A stretch of 64,000 bases of DNA from Saitoella complicata NRRL Y-17804 (Eukaryota; Ascomycota; Saitoellomycetes; Saitoellales; Saitoellaceae). Shown here piece after piece: positions 10,173-20,339 of this stretch. The notes under the pieces are model-generated. The model was not told the DNA's origin. It saw only the letters and a list, made by a program, of their open reading frames with translations, and made no database searches. The translations under genes were made by a program, and so were the position numbers. Numbering within the stretch: position 1 is the first letter of the stretch; the number at the start of each line of letters is the position of its first letter. Where the stretch lies: contig NW_017566992.1 in assembly GCF_001661265.1 (NCBI RefSeq), positions 248,001 through 312,000 of the forward strand, in the 5' to 3' direction.

Positions 10173-11945
10173 ATGTACGTTGGCGCCCTTCGATGGATGC
10201 TTTGTGTAGGCCTACTGGCTCGAGTAAATGCATCTATTAATCCGCCATCTTATCGTCTCGCTTTGGAGTTTGAGCCGGCATCACAGTCTTGTGCCGTTGT
10301 TGCCTCTGGGCCCTCTCAACTGCACAAGGGTCTGTTGGACGAAGCTGTAGTGCTCGTGAAACGGCCGCTGATAGTAGACCGACATGGGCATGGGCATTCG
10401 ACAAGCACATCACAATACGTCGAGATCTTTGGCAGGGATCACCGCGCAGCTTTAACGAAGGCTGTGGAATTGTGTGGGGCCCCTCTGGTCGAGTCAGAAA
10501 TCGGTTTAGCTGTCACCGACGCTATAGATGATGGGCTTGTTGATGCGTTCGAGATTTTTGAAATTGTCAACTCCGGTCCACCAGAAAATCGCATCGACAT
10601 CGTCATCATGGGTGACGGATACATTGCGTCGGAGAAGATGAAGTTTTTGGATGACGCGAAGCGGCTTGCGCACGATCTCTTTGTGGGGGACACATTCAAG
10701 TCAGTGTTACCACTGCTGAATGTTTGGGCAGTTTATGCGGCAAGCAATGAAAGTGGCATTGGAGTAGGTGGGAAGCCCAAAAACACAACATTTGGTTTGT
10801 ACAGAGATGGCACGGAGTTGCGAGGCATTTACTGTTCAAAGATGCATGTTGCTCGCAGGGCATGTAAAGCCATTGGCCCGTTTGCCTGTGACTACCCGAC
10901 TTTAATTGCGAACGACGACTTCTACGGAGGACTTGGGGGCGAGTTCACAATATCGACACGCTCGAAAACGTCGGGTACCATTGTGCTCCGTCATGAGCTT
11001 GGCCACAATCTTGTGGAGGTTGGGGAGGAGTACGACGGTGGCGAGGTCTATGAAGGTGTCAACTCTGCTTTGAATATTACGAGAATACCTTGGGCACATT
11101 GGTTACACCCCGGTGAAGTCAAAGAGCAGAAGAGTGAACAGGCTCTCCACGACTACGCATGGCATGATCTCACAACAGGGGCGTACCGCAAAGTCTTCCA
11201 TTCAGACAGTTCGTTCGGGAGATGGTTCATTCGTGCTAGCGCTTCTGGAGTGCCCGACAAGCAAAGTTTACAAGTCTTGCTGGACGGACGTGAACTCGAT
11301 TGGGTAGAAACAGGAAATGACGATCGCTGTTTTCTCGAATGGGTACAGCTGGATGAAACGAAGCCTTTGGGGCAGGGATTCCATGTCATCGAGTTTAAGT
11401 CGACACCGAAGGAGAACGGTCGCCCACAGCAGTTGTGCCACATCGAAGTTCTCCAATACGGGAATGAACCTGACTTCACTTGGGAGCCGGACTATATCGG
11501 TGCGTTCCCTACATTTGATTCGAGAGGGCAAAAGACAATACGTCCAACAAATGAAGGGTGCTTAATGCGGAATATGTCCAGACCAACCCTCTGTAAACCT
11601 TGCGTAGAGGGGCTATGGCGAAGCTTAATGTCTCGAGTTGACCTCATCGAGAGCGTCAAGATCATGACATCGAAAGACGAGGTTTCAGTGAGCCTCCGTA
11701 CCATGCACTTCGGCAAATTCCGTGAGGACCGTAATCGTATAGTAGGAGAAGAACTGAAGGTGTCCTGGTACAGAGATAATGTCAGGTTACCGCAATTTGA
11801 TGACGAGTTTTCAGTAAGCGGAACTAGCGAACACATGTGGGGCAATTGGGCGATCGAAGTTGAGCTATTAACTCCAGAAGTACGGAGCGACCCGAACGGC
11901 TATTTGAAGAGCGAAACCTATTTCTCGATCGGTAGGGGCCAGTAA
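10173..11945 (+). CDS. Secreted M64-family (IgA-peptidase-like) zinc metallopeptidase
   Basis: Single 590-residue open frame starting with a hydrophobic signal peptide (LRWMLCVGLLARVNA). An N-terminal region of about 120 residues precedes the M64 core. The core starts at RIDIVIMGDGYIASE and continues through LLNVWAVYAASNESGIG and TFGLYRDG to the zinc site LRHELGHNLVEVGEEYDGG. There His274 and His278 bind metal and Glu275 is the base. The GEEYDGG extension is characteristic of M64 (clostridial IgA protease and Bacteroides relatives). Cysteines near CSKMHVARRACKAIGPFAC probably form disulfides. About 300 residues of beta-rich sequence follow. It is likely exported or vacuolar. The natural substrate is unknown, and the family name does not imply activity on antibodies. 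Confidence 0.85.
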   Translation: MYVGALRWMLCVGLLARVNASINPPSYRLALEFEPASQSCAVVASGPSQLHKGLLDEAVVLVKRPLIVDRHGHGHSTSTSQYVEIFGRDHRAALTKAVELCGAPLVESEIGLAVTDAIDDGLVDAFEIFEIVNSGPPENRIDIVIMGDGYIASEKMKFLDDAKRLAHDLFVGDTFKSVLPLLNVWAVYAASNESGIGVGGKPKNTTFGLYRDGTELRGIYCSKMHVARRACKAIGPFACDYPTLIANDDFYGGLGGEFTISTRSKTSGTIVLRHELGHNLVEVGEEYDGGEVYEGVNSALNITRIPWAHWLHPGEVKEQKSEQALHDYAWHDLTTGAYRKVFHSDSSFGRWFIRASASGVPDKQSLQVLLDGRELDWVETGNDDRCFLEWVQLDETKPLGQGFHVIEFKSTPKENGRPQQLCHIEVLQYGNEPDFTWEPDYIGAFPTFDSRGQKTIRPTNEGCLMRNMSRPTLCKPCVEGLWRSLMSRVDLIESVKIMTSKDEVSVSLRTMHFGKFREDRNRIVGEELKVSWYRDNVRLPQFDDEFSVSGTSEHMWGNWAIEVELLTPEVRSDPNGYLKSETYFSIGRGQ

Positions 11946-11962
11946 TATGAGACTGAATATGA

Positions 11963-14062
11963 TTAATGGATTTCCCCTTCCTCCTCACTTGATTCCTCTT
12001 CGCGCAACTTGGGTAAGACAGCCTGCTCCGTTACATCACCTTTGGGAACCTCAATATCGTAGGTAACTCTAGGACGCTGCGATAGTGTATTAGCGATCAG
12101 TAGGCAGAGAACAATTCGCGTACTTACCTTTCGTGCTTCGTCCTCTCCAGAACGGCCGATGCTTGGCTCCCTGCTCCTCCTCCGTGATTCCCTGTCGTCA
12201 TGATACCTCGATGCCCTCATATAGTCTCTGTCTCTTTCGTCCCTGTCGTATGTTCTGCTTCGATCCCGCCTTCTGTCCCTGTCATAGGGTTCAAGCGAAC
12301 GCCTCAAGTCACGCTCTCGATCGCGATGGCTGCTACGATGAGACTCCCCCCCTCTCCTTGAGCCGGGTGTACCTTCACGACGAGATCTCTCATCCTCCAT
12401 CTTTTCTTTCAGCCTTCGAATGTACTTCTCAAATGCAGACTTGCATAACTCCTCAGATTCAAGGGCACGGTATTCCTCTAGACCTTCAATGCGCGGGCGA
12501 ACCATTTCCCAAGTATCGTCGACGCCAACAGGTGGCTTGAGATGTTTCATTGCTGACCGCAAGTCATCCATGCGACGCCGTTGACGACGGTCGTCTCCAC
12601 GTCGATTTGACTCGGCACGCCTAAGAAGCTTTTCCTGCAACTGATTGAAAATGATCGTGAGGACTTCGACGTCAAACTGCGCTGTACGAGGATCCGATTG
12701 CATCACATCCATGAAATCCGTTACAGGTGTGTTTTCGGTGAGCTCGAACCGGCGACTGGTAAGGACGTCCAGTGCGATATCCTTCTTCTGGCGAATGTCA
12801 CGCTCGATTTGGTCGATAACATCCCAGAACAGATCAAGCGGCGTTGAGCCTGACTGACCCAGCATGTTGGTATATCGCTCGTCATGTTTGATAATTTCGT
12901 GCACATCCATCCATTTCGTGTTTGCTTGGATTCTGCCTTCTCTGCGCAATGCATCTAAACACGATGCAAATGCTTCGCGGTTCTTGCGCTCGTTGCGGAA
13001 TTTCGTTGCTTTCTGAAGCTGACGCTGATCGTTGAACGCACGCTCAAGACTTTTGATGTGGCTCTCGAAAATCGACAGCAAATCCAATTTCGTGAGGCAC
13101 TTGAACTTGGGATCGGTTTTGAATGCGTCTGAGTCTTCGAGGGCCTCCTGAGCTTCCGACCATCGCGTGTACGGCTCCAGGCTGAGTGAATGGAGCAATC
13201 TGGTAAATGCGTCCAATGCGTCGCGGCGGCTGTCACGTTCTTCTTCTACTTCCCGTCTCTTCTTTTCCTGGATGTATTCATCGAAGAACCTTTGGGCCTC
13301 GTGCTCATTGGGCATAGCCTTGAATGCCGTCTCTCCTTCTAAAATGGGTCTAGCCGTCGTCCATCGAGTATATGATTTGATCTCTGGGTGAGTGCGAAGC
13401 ATAGTAAGAAAATCAGTTCGGAGCTTAGCCATACGATCCTTCTCCTTCACTTCCTGTTCAGCCTGTAGATCCGCGATATACTTGTTAAATGCATCCCTTC
13501 GTTCTTTCGGGTCCTTGAGAGCCCTGTAGTGAGGCTCAAGAATGACAATGCGCATTGTCTTTTCCCAAGACCAATCTGCGGCAACACGAGACTGGCGTAA
13601 AAGTCTCGAAAAGGCTGCTTCGGCGTCTTCGTAACTGGAATACTGGGGAACGTCGCGGTCGGAGCGGATGTATCTTTGAGACATTGGAATCGCAGAACCA
13701 TCCACCGGATTAACTCCCATCATGCTGCCGCGTAACGCGATTTGTCGATCTGCGTCCTCAGTATCGTCATCCTTCTCTCCCAGGCCAACAGTTAGGGCCC
13801 CTGTCTGATCGTCTGGCTCCGCTACTGTTTCAAGAGCCTCCTTGTACTCAGGAGGCATGTCCCATACTGACTTTCCTGTGAGTTTGTTGTTCCAGTACTT
13901 GCGACCATCAGCAGTAGTGAACTCCTTCCAGTCCAGCTTGTCAAGTGCCCTTTCTGCGGGTGTCCTCAATTCGTCCGGCTTCTCCCACACGCTCTGTTTG
14001 GTGTCTGAGTTGTAGTAGTAGACGCGTCCTTCTGCAGTGCTGTGCTCTACCCATGCTGCCAT
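11963..14062 (-). CDS. PRP40: Pre-mRNA splicing factor PRP40 (WW and FF domains)
   Basis: U1 snRNP protein that bridges the 5' splice site, the branch-site factor and the RNA polymerase II tail. Exons 14062-12128 and 12076-11963 give 682 residues. Two WW domains lie at residues about 4-29 (WVEHSTAEGRVYYYNS start) and 45-70 (WKEFTTADGRKYWNN start). A chain of FF domains follows from about 140 to 560 (first: AEAAFSRLLRQSRVAADWSW). The tail is rich in Arg, Asp and Glu (RDRERDLRRSLEPYDRDRRR) and ends acidic. The 51-base intron is a stop-free multiple of three, so retention would only insert 17 residues in the tail. Its stop lies 17 bases from the stop of the M64 gene, a very tight convergent pair. 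Confidence 0.93.
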   Translation of the reverse strand: MAAWVEHSTAEGRVYYYNSDTKQSVWEKPDELRTPAERALDKLDWKEFTTADGRKYWNNKLTGKSVWDMPPEYKEALETVAEPDDQTGALTVGLGEKDDDTEDADRQIALRGSMMGVNPVDGSAIPMSQRYIRSDRDVPQYSSYEDAEAAFSRLLRQSRVAADWSWEKTMRIVILEPHYRALKDPKERRDAFNKYIADLQAEQEVKEKDRMAKLRTDFLTMLRTHPEIKSYTRWTTARPILEGETAFKAMPNEHEAQRFFDEYIQEKKRREVEEERDSRRDALDAFTRLLHSLSLEPYTRWSEAQEALEDSDAFKTDPKFKCLTKLDLLSIFESHIKSLERAFNDQRQLQKATKFRNERKNREAFASCLDALRREGRIQANTKWMDVHEIIKHDERYTNMLGQSGSTPLDLFWDVIDQIERDIRQKKDIALDVLTSRRFELTENTPVTDFMDVMQSDPRTAQFDVEVLTIIFNQLQEKLLRRAESNRRGDDRRQRRRMDDLRSAMKHLKPPVGVDDTWEMVRPRIEGLEEYRALESEELCKSAFEKYIRRLKEKMEDERSRREGTPGSRRGGESHRSSHRDRERDLRRSLEPYDRDRRRDRSRTYDRDERDRDYMRASRYHDDRESRRRSREPSIGRSGEDEARKVSTRIVLCLLIANTLSQRPRVTYDIEVPKGDVTEQAVLPKLREEESSEEEGEIH

Positions 14063-14389
14063 TGTCTCGTGCTATCGGGAGTGTATGCTGCGTTGCTCGG
14101 GGTGTATGCTGCCTTCTGGCGGTCAGTGAACCCCGCTGCACGCGCCCTGAGCCTTACACCACCCAGCGTGTCCCCACGGTCACACCAGCTGATCTTGCAA
14201 TTGGAAGCTTACAAGTAAGAGTGATATTCTACGGTACCGACTTCCTTCTTACTAAGATACCAGGTATGTTGTATAGGGTATGTAATGTGACAACTCTAGT
14301 CTTCCGTCTCCAAGGAAGCGTTTGAAAGCGAAAGATACCTTGGAAAAGTCGTTAGCACTGCAGTTCTCGCAGTTCGCGAGGGGCATGTC
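14063..14389. other. Intergenic between PRP40 and the Mpv17-family gene
   Basis: Upstream of PRP40 and downstream of the Mpv17-like gene, both on the minus strand. No gene or recognisable element was seen. Confidence 0.35.
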
Positions 14390-15181
14390 TTACATATTCC
14401 AAAAAATACCGACCGTGCTCACAAACGGGATCTGAAATTTCAAAGGCACCAGCCAGAAATTCGCCGCCTGGACCGGTATCCATACTAACCAGTTGGCCTT
14501 CACGGTGGGTATCAATGCCTCGCTCACCTTGTTCTTCAGGTGTTTGAAATCCCTGCCCTCGGCCAGGGACATGTAGCTGAAAAACCAGGTCAAACCGAAG
14601 GGCGCGAAGCCAAACTGATCGGCTGCCACACGCTTCAAAGGCGCCACAGGAGAAGACCCCAGTGGAAACTTCCTATCAAGGAATGTAAACCAATAGTATT
14701 GGATGGGTGCATTGAAGAACCCTAGGTGCTCGCCAAATTAGGACGCTGAATGACAAGAACAAGCGCAGGTGTACGTACCGAATGACATGAATCGGACTGT
14801 GCGTGCAAAGTCATAAGGCGGCGGTAGCAGCTTCGAGTCGGGAATCAAGCCATGCTTGGGTCCAGGCAGCTTCTCATCCACCTCGTGAATCTCCATGGCG
14901 AGCGCGTCGTCCTTGGCATGTCCAGTCCTGACGGCACGTTCGCGGACAGCGGTCAACGTCTGTGCCATGCAGTCCGAGATGCCTCCAAGGAGTGCGTTTG
15001 TGCACATGAGGGTCAGTATAGGACGCCGTTCATAGTGGTGTGAGTAGAATGCAGAAATACGCCCAAGTAAGCCGGCCATGGCGATAAAGACGACAAGGTT
15101 CAAGAGAGGGATACGATTGTAGAGAACGCGACGGTCGAGAATCTGAATAACGGATAACTTTGCCCTCCCGTACGTACGCAT
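14390..15181 (-). CDS. Mpv17/PMP22-family integral membrane protein
   Basis: Exons 15181-14779 and 14721-14390 give 244 residues. The family pattern is clear: a first segment TNALLGGISDCMAQTL, then DFARTVRFMSFGFFNAPIQYYWFTFLD across the splice junction, PLKRVAADQFGFAPFGLTWFF, and the C-terminal signature with KANWLVWIPVQAANFWLVPL and a VSTVGIFWNM end. An extra hydrophobic stretch (LLNLVVFIAMAGLLGRI) and a loop rich in charged residues between the first two conserved segments make it longer than yeast Sym1. Members sit in the mitochondrial inner membrane or peroxisomes and form channels. The N-terminus is basic, so a mitochondrial location is plausible. The TTG upstream of the ATG was not used. 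Confidence 0.85.
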
Positions 15182-15301
15182 CAATGGGACGGTGCTGCTG
15201 GGGGGGGGAATAGCTGGGCGTGGTGTCCTCCTCCGCGGCGCGCTGACATCACCACCGCCCGCGCTGCGGCGATCAAAATTACATATCTCTTTAAGTATTA
15301 A

Positions 15302-16972
15302 CTACGAACACACAACAATCCGAGGCACATTGCGACACTCGGCTTGTCCGCCGTTCACCAGATCTACTACTCTGATTCCATCACACATTGGAAACACTCC
15401 TTCAGTAGTCCCCACGAACTGCATCTTCACCTCATGGCAGGTGCTGGCCCCTAATGGCCCCACTCTGACGTCTCCCGATAATGGTACTAGCTGTTCCGCC
15501 TCAAGCTCAATCCGCGCACGATGTAATGCAAACAGAGACTCATCTGACAGAATGGGATCCTTTGTCGAGGCAGGCACAGGCAACGGTGGTAACGCTTTCC
15601 GTTGTGCGGGTATCACAGACAGCGCAAGACGCCTTCCACGGTGGAGATTTCCGTTGACCAGAAATATATCCAACGTAAAGGTTTGACCGACCTTCACTCG
15701 ATCGGGTGCAGAGAACGTCAGGGTAAGTCCCGTAATTCCTCCTGGACTCTGCAACGAAGAAGTAGGTACGGTCATCTGAGTATTTGTGCGAGCATGTGAT
15801 AAAGTCCTGCTCGGCACCATCGACAGTGGTCGCTGCAAGCGTGGTGTGTTAGGTGCTCCAGCACTCCCCGTTCGCTGAGGTAGGATGTCAAAATTCACCG
15901 TAGAGTTCCATAGGCTTGTGCACTCTGGTCCAGAGTCGAGTCCTCCCTCACGCACAGATGGCTTTAGCTTGAGTGTGATTTTCACGGGCTTAATCGACGG
16001 TCCAGCAGGAGTGTCCGCAATCAAAGTGTACAGCAGAGTCACCTGATCTCTGGGCAGCAGTTCTTTCACACCTTTATCCCCCGCATTATCACCAAGAGGT
16101 ACTGCCTTACCGCCATGAATATGTACGTCGACACTAGTGATGGCTGTTTCGACGCTTGCTTCAAGGTCAATCGACATCATCAAGCAGCCACGGGAATTCA
16201 GATGAGTGCTCTGCATCTTTAACTGCATCGCACTTGAGACAGGCCACATTTTCCGGCATAGCCTTCTATTGGCAATCGATGTAGCTGACCGTGATGTAGG
16301 CTTGCCATCAGCAGACGTGGAAGTAATGCGAGACGTGGGTAAGTAAGGGACGCTGCTTGCTGTATAAATTGACGACAAAAGGTTAGGAGTTGGTACAGTC
16401 AATGGCTCCATATAATCATCCAAAACCCTCGCCTTAACCGCTTGTGCGTTTTTAGACTGGTTGAAATCCAAGTATGAGGTTAATGCCAAACGAGGAGAGG
16501 CAGGAGAGCGGAGTCGGACATAATCTATAGGTACGCCAGCTTGTCAGTTTTGCTGCGTAATGTAAGTATACTGTGGACGGGAAGAGATACTTAGGCGAAC
16601 GCCAAAGGAAAAAAACATACAACGGAAGTCGCCGACGGTGCCCGTCATATCTGGTTTTTTCTTCAACCCAATGTGCGTCTCGGAGAAGATCATGTGGCCC
16701 TCCATTTGCTGTCGTGCTTGCTGATGAGCAGTCTGCGTTTGTGAGGATGTAGGATTCTGCACTGGAGCAACGAGGGCAGCCTCAAGCACAAGATTGGATT
16801 TCGCGAGGTGGTCTAGAACAGCATCATCGGATACCGTGAAGGAGTATTTCAGAACAAGGTAAACCTTGGCGCATTCATCGTAGAACAAGGATTGCCGCAG
16901 CTGAGATTCATGAAGCTGCAGCGGATTGTCGGCCGTGCTGTTCGTGACGATGATATCCGCTGTGAAATCCAT
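15302..16972 (-). CDS. TRS65: TRAPP complex subunit Trs65-like
   Basis: Exons 16972-16621 and 16524-15302, with a 96-base intron, give 524 residues. The C-terminal half matches the Trs65 immunoglobulin-like region: GLTLTFSAPDRVKVGQTFTL, FLVNGNLHRGRRLALSVIP, ARIELEAEQLVPLSGDVRVG, PLGASTCHEVKMQF and GIRVVDLVNG. The N-terminal half has the first Ig-like sheet (IVTNST, KVYLVLKYSF) followed by a Ser/Pro-rich linker. Trs65 belongs to fungal TRAPPII, the exchange factor for Ypt31/Ypt32 at the late Golgi. No transmembrane segment is seen, in line with a peripheral complex subunit. The identification rests on the C-terminal block and is good but not certain. Confidence 0.72.
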
Positions 16973-17389
16973 GATCCGGCGATGGACGGTGCTCTCGAGG
17001 TATGTATGATATCGTGTTTACAGGGACGCATACATGCGGTCATACTACGCAGGACAGTCGCAGGACAGTCGCAGGTACTGCCTGGCAGCTGGAATGGAGG
17101 GAGCGGTGCTGCCTGTGTCGAGCAAGCATGTAGAAGAATTGAATGACAGCAGCTCTCTCGCGAGGATGATTGCTCCCTTTCTTTGTGCTGTTTCTATTCA
17201 GCGGCCTTCGATTGGGTGGCCTCACCCAAACGCTTCCCTACCGCATGTGCGCGCCTCCTCTGCGGCCCTTCCCCCTGAAAATTCAAGGCTCAACACCAGT
17301 TGCAAAGGGAAGCCGCCGGACGCTCAATTCGAAGCAACGGAGAAGAAGGGTCACTGAATTGAATTGATTTGCCGTAACTATCCATCGCC
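16973..17389. other. Divergent promoter, TRS65 / RLI1
   Basis: 417-base head-to-head spacer. It contains a short direct repeat CAGGACAGTCG at about 17050-17073. The RLI1-proximal part is rich in CCTTCCCCCTGAAAATTCAAG-like pyrimidine sequence. No gene is seen. Confidence 0.4.
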
Positions 17390-19357
17390 ATGTCTGAAAA
17401 GCTCACCAGGTATGCCCTTCTCTTTCCGCGGCTGTGCCTCGCGCACGTTGTGTTACCGCGTTGTCTTTGCGACTTGGAAGCTAATTGTCGTCTACTCAAG
17501 AATCGCAATTGTCTCATCCGACAAGTGCAAGCCCAAGAAGTGTAGACAGGAATGTAAAAAATCTTGTCCTGTGGTGAGAACTGGAAAGCTCTGTATCGAG
17601 GTTCAGGCAGACAGCAAGATTGCGTGGATTTCGGAAACCTTGTGTATTGGTTGCGGTATTTGTCCGAAGAAGTGTCCATTCGGTGCAATTCACATCATCA
17701 ACTTACCTACCAATCTTGAGAAAGAGGTAACTCACCGATACTCTGCCAACTCGTTCAAACTTCACCGACTTCCTTCTCCTCGTCCTGGCCAGGTTCTTGG
17801 TCTTGTCGGTACCAACGGTATCGGAAAATCAACTGCGTTGAAGATTCTTGCGGGCAAACTGAAGCCTAATTTGGGACGCTTTGAATCCCCGCCAGACTGG
17901 GAAGACATTCTCAAGCATTTCCGTGGGTCGGAATTGCAGAACTACTTCACAAAGGTTTTGGAAGATAATCTGAAGGCGATTATCAAGCCCCAGTATGTTG
18001 ACCATATTCCCCGTGCCATCACTGGGCCCGTCAAAATGGTTTCTGAGCTCCTTGAAGCGCGGAACGAGCGCAACGTCAAGGCGGAGATGATCGACATTCT
18101 TGATTTGAAGGACGTTCAGCAGCGTGAGGTCGGCCAGTTGTCCGGTGGTGAGCTTCAGCGATTCGCAATCGCCCTTGTCTGTGTTCAAAAGGCGGATGTC
18201 TACATGTTCGACGAGCCTTCGTCATATTTGGATGTGAAACAGCGTTTGAATGCTGCTAGGACCATTCGATCGTTACTGGACCCTACTACTTACGTCATCT
18301 GTGTCGAACATGACTTGTCTGTCCTTGACTACTTGTCTGACTTCGTCTGTGTTCTGTATGGAATGCCTTCTATTTATGGTGTCGTTACTCTGCCTTTCTC
18401 GGTTCGTGAAGGTTTGTGACATGCTTCCCTCCAATGGTTTGTGTTCCTTTTTACTGATGCGCGCGCTTTCCTACAGGTATCAACATTTTCCTTGACGGTC
18501 ATGTTCCGACAGAGAACTTGCGTTTCCGTGAAGAGTCGCTTCAATTCCGCATTGCTGATGTGACCGACGAACTTGCTAATGACAAGTCTCGTCGTTTCCA
18601 ATACCCCTCGATGTCCAAAACCCTTGGTGACTTCAAGCTCAACATTCACGCTGGTGAATTCACCGACTCTGAGATTGTCGTCATGCTCGGACAGAACGGT
18701 ACTGGAAAGACTACCTTTATCAAGATGCTTGCCGGTGTCTTGAAGCCCGACGAAGGTCAGCAGGTGCCCCAATTGCACGTTTCTATGAAGCCTCAAAAGA
18801 TTGCTCCAAAGTTTCAGGGTACCGTCCGCATGCTGTTCTTCAAAAAGATCAAGGCGTCGTTCTTGCATCCTCAATTCCAGACCGATGTTTGCAAACCTCT
18901 TGCCATCGACAACATTATCGACCAGGAAGTTCAAAACTTGTCTGGTGGTGAGCTGCAGCGTGTTGCCATTGTCTTGGCTTTGGGTTTGCCTGCTGATATC
19001 TATCTCATTGATGAACCTTCTGCTTACCTTGACTCCGAGCAACGTATTTTGGCCGCCAAGGTCATCAAGCGTTTCATTCTTCACTCCAAGAAGACCGCCT
19101 TCGTCGTTGAGCACGATTTCATTATGGCTACTTACTTGGCCGATCGTGTTGTTGTGTACGAGGGTAAACCTTCCGTTGAGGCTACGGCGACGGCGCCCCA
19201 GGGTCTTTTGTCGGGTATGAATCAGTTTTTGAAGAGTTTGGATGTCACCTTCAGGCGTGACCCAACCAACTTCAGGCCCCGTATCAACAAGCTTGGCAGT
19301 CAGATGGACCAGGAGCAGAAGGGTTCGAACAACTACTTCTTCCTTGACAGCAATTAA
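17390..19357 (+). CDS. RLI1: RLI1/ABCE1 ribosome-recycling ATPase
   Basis: Essential iron-sulfur ABC protein that splits ribosomes after termination and acts in initiation and 40S export. Exons 17390-17409, 17501-18411 and 18477-19357 give 603 residues (yeast 608). N-terminal 4Fe-4S sites: [14 protein letters not shown] and [15 protein letters not shown]. First nucleotide domain: Walker [10 protein letters not shown] (about residue 110), helix-loop-helix GSELQNYF, signature [12 protein letters not shown], Walker [13 protein letters not shown]. Second: [34 protein letters not shown], then the hinge II region ending NYFFLDSN. The first coding exon is only 20 bases, so the start is fixed by the conserved RIAIV that follows. 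It depends on the cytosolic Fe-S assembly machinery. Confidence 0.98.
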
Positions 19358-20339
19358 TGGAATGGTGTGGGCGTGCATTTGGGGTTCTTTGTCTATTTTC
19401 AGGTTTGTTCATCCACATCTGATCAGCATTGAAAGGGTACCTAACTCAATCCCTTACAGGTATATTTTATGAGCAAGCTATTACTTTCGTGTTTGGGGCC
19501 TAGCTGGGCTCTGTTGTTTGTTTCTGGTAATCGTTTACACGCATAGGCTCTACGGAGTCGTATAAAGGGCTGTTGTATGGTGCCCTATGGTTTTTGGCAT
19601 TTTCGTTGCGATGGAAGGGAACTGTTTTCAAAACGGATAGAAATTATCGTTCTTTGCTTGTTCTCTCTGGCGGTCCGCCATGCCCACGTCCTTGTCCGTA
19701 TGACTTCTGGACTGATCTGTTCATTCCCACTCACCTGCCATTGAACGGTCCTGGTTCAGGCGGTGGCCGTGCACCGGTGTTTGTCGGACCTCGCCCTGCT
19801 GCAACACCAGCACCTACATCCCTACCTACCAGGTACATAAGCACAACCCCGGAAAAGAACCCCTCAGTTCAGGGAGGAATCGAGCGACCTGACAGAGAAC
19901 TTTGCTGCTGTTACTTCGCATCTTGCTGCGCAAGGTAGGTCATGCTTTTTCTACGCTTCGCAGGTCTTCAGGAGCGGGGAACGGACGGCTACTGGACGGA
20001 TCCAACCTTCACAGCAGCGCAGCAACTTTCATATATACGATCTTCCGGACAAATTTCCATCACCAGTACACGCAACGAACGCGCTTTCTCTGTTACCGTA
20101 CATTTTACTGCTGCCGAGCTTTGTCCTCACGTCGCTACGTGATTGGCGACAATGTTACGACGCGTCGAACCTTACGGTGCCGGGCATCTCCTCTCCACAA
20201 GTCCATCTAGTCGTCCACATTCCCAATCGACCGTCTCCGTTCTCTTTCCGTCTTGCTCTCTCATATTTACCAGGATATCGCTGACTTCTCGTGATAAGGT
20301 TTTCAAGTACGTCGTCCGTTTGGGACCCTGCATCACATC
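19358..20339. other. Long intergenic region upstream of CHD1
   Basis: 982 bases without a gene I can support. It holds the RLI1 3' end and then GC-richer sequence with short open frames on the plus strand (around 19573-19938 and 20143-20340), none with a convincing ATG context or family match. A TATATA-containing stretch at about 20030-20039 (TTTCATATATACG) could be a promoter element. The last 150 bases are rich in CT tracts such as TCTCCGTTCTCTTTCC, typical of a fungal start-site region. Confidence 0.35.

Noticed and set aside
18374-19378. 334-codon open frame antisense to RLI1
   Set aside because: Lies opposite the conserved second ABC domain and has no recognisable sequence; codon-bias shadow.
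19573-19938. 121-codon open frame upstream of CHD1
   Set aside because: No ATG at its start, no similarity, Pro/Gly-rich; probably leader or spacer.
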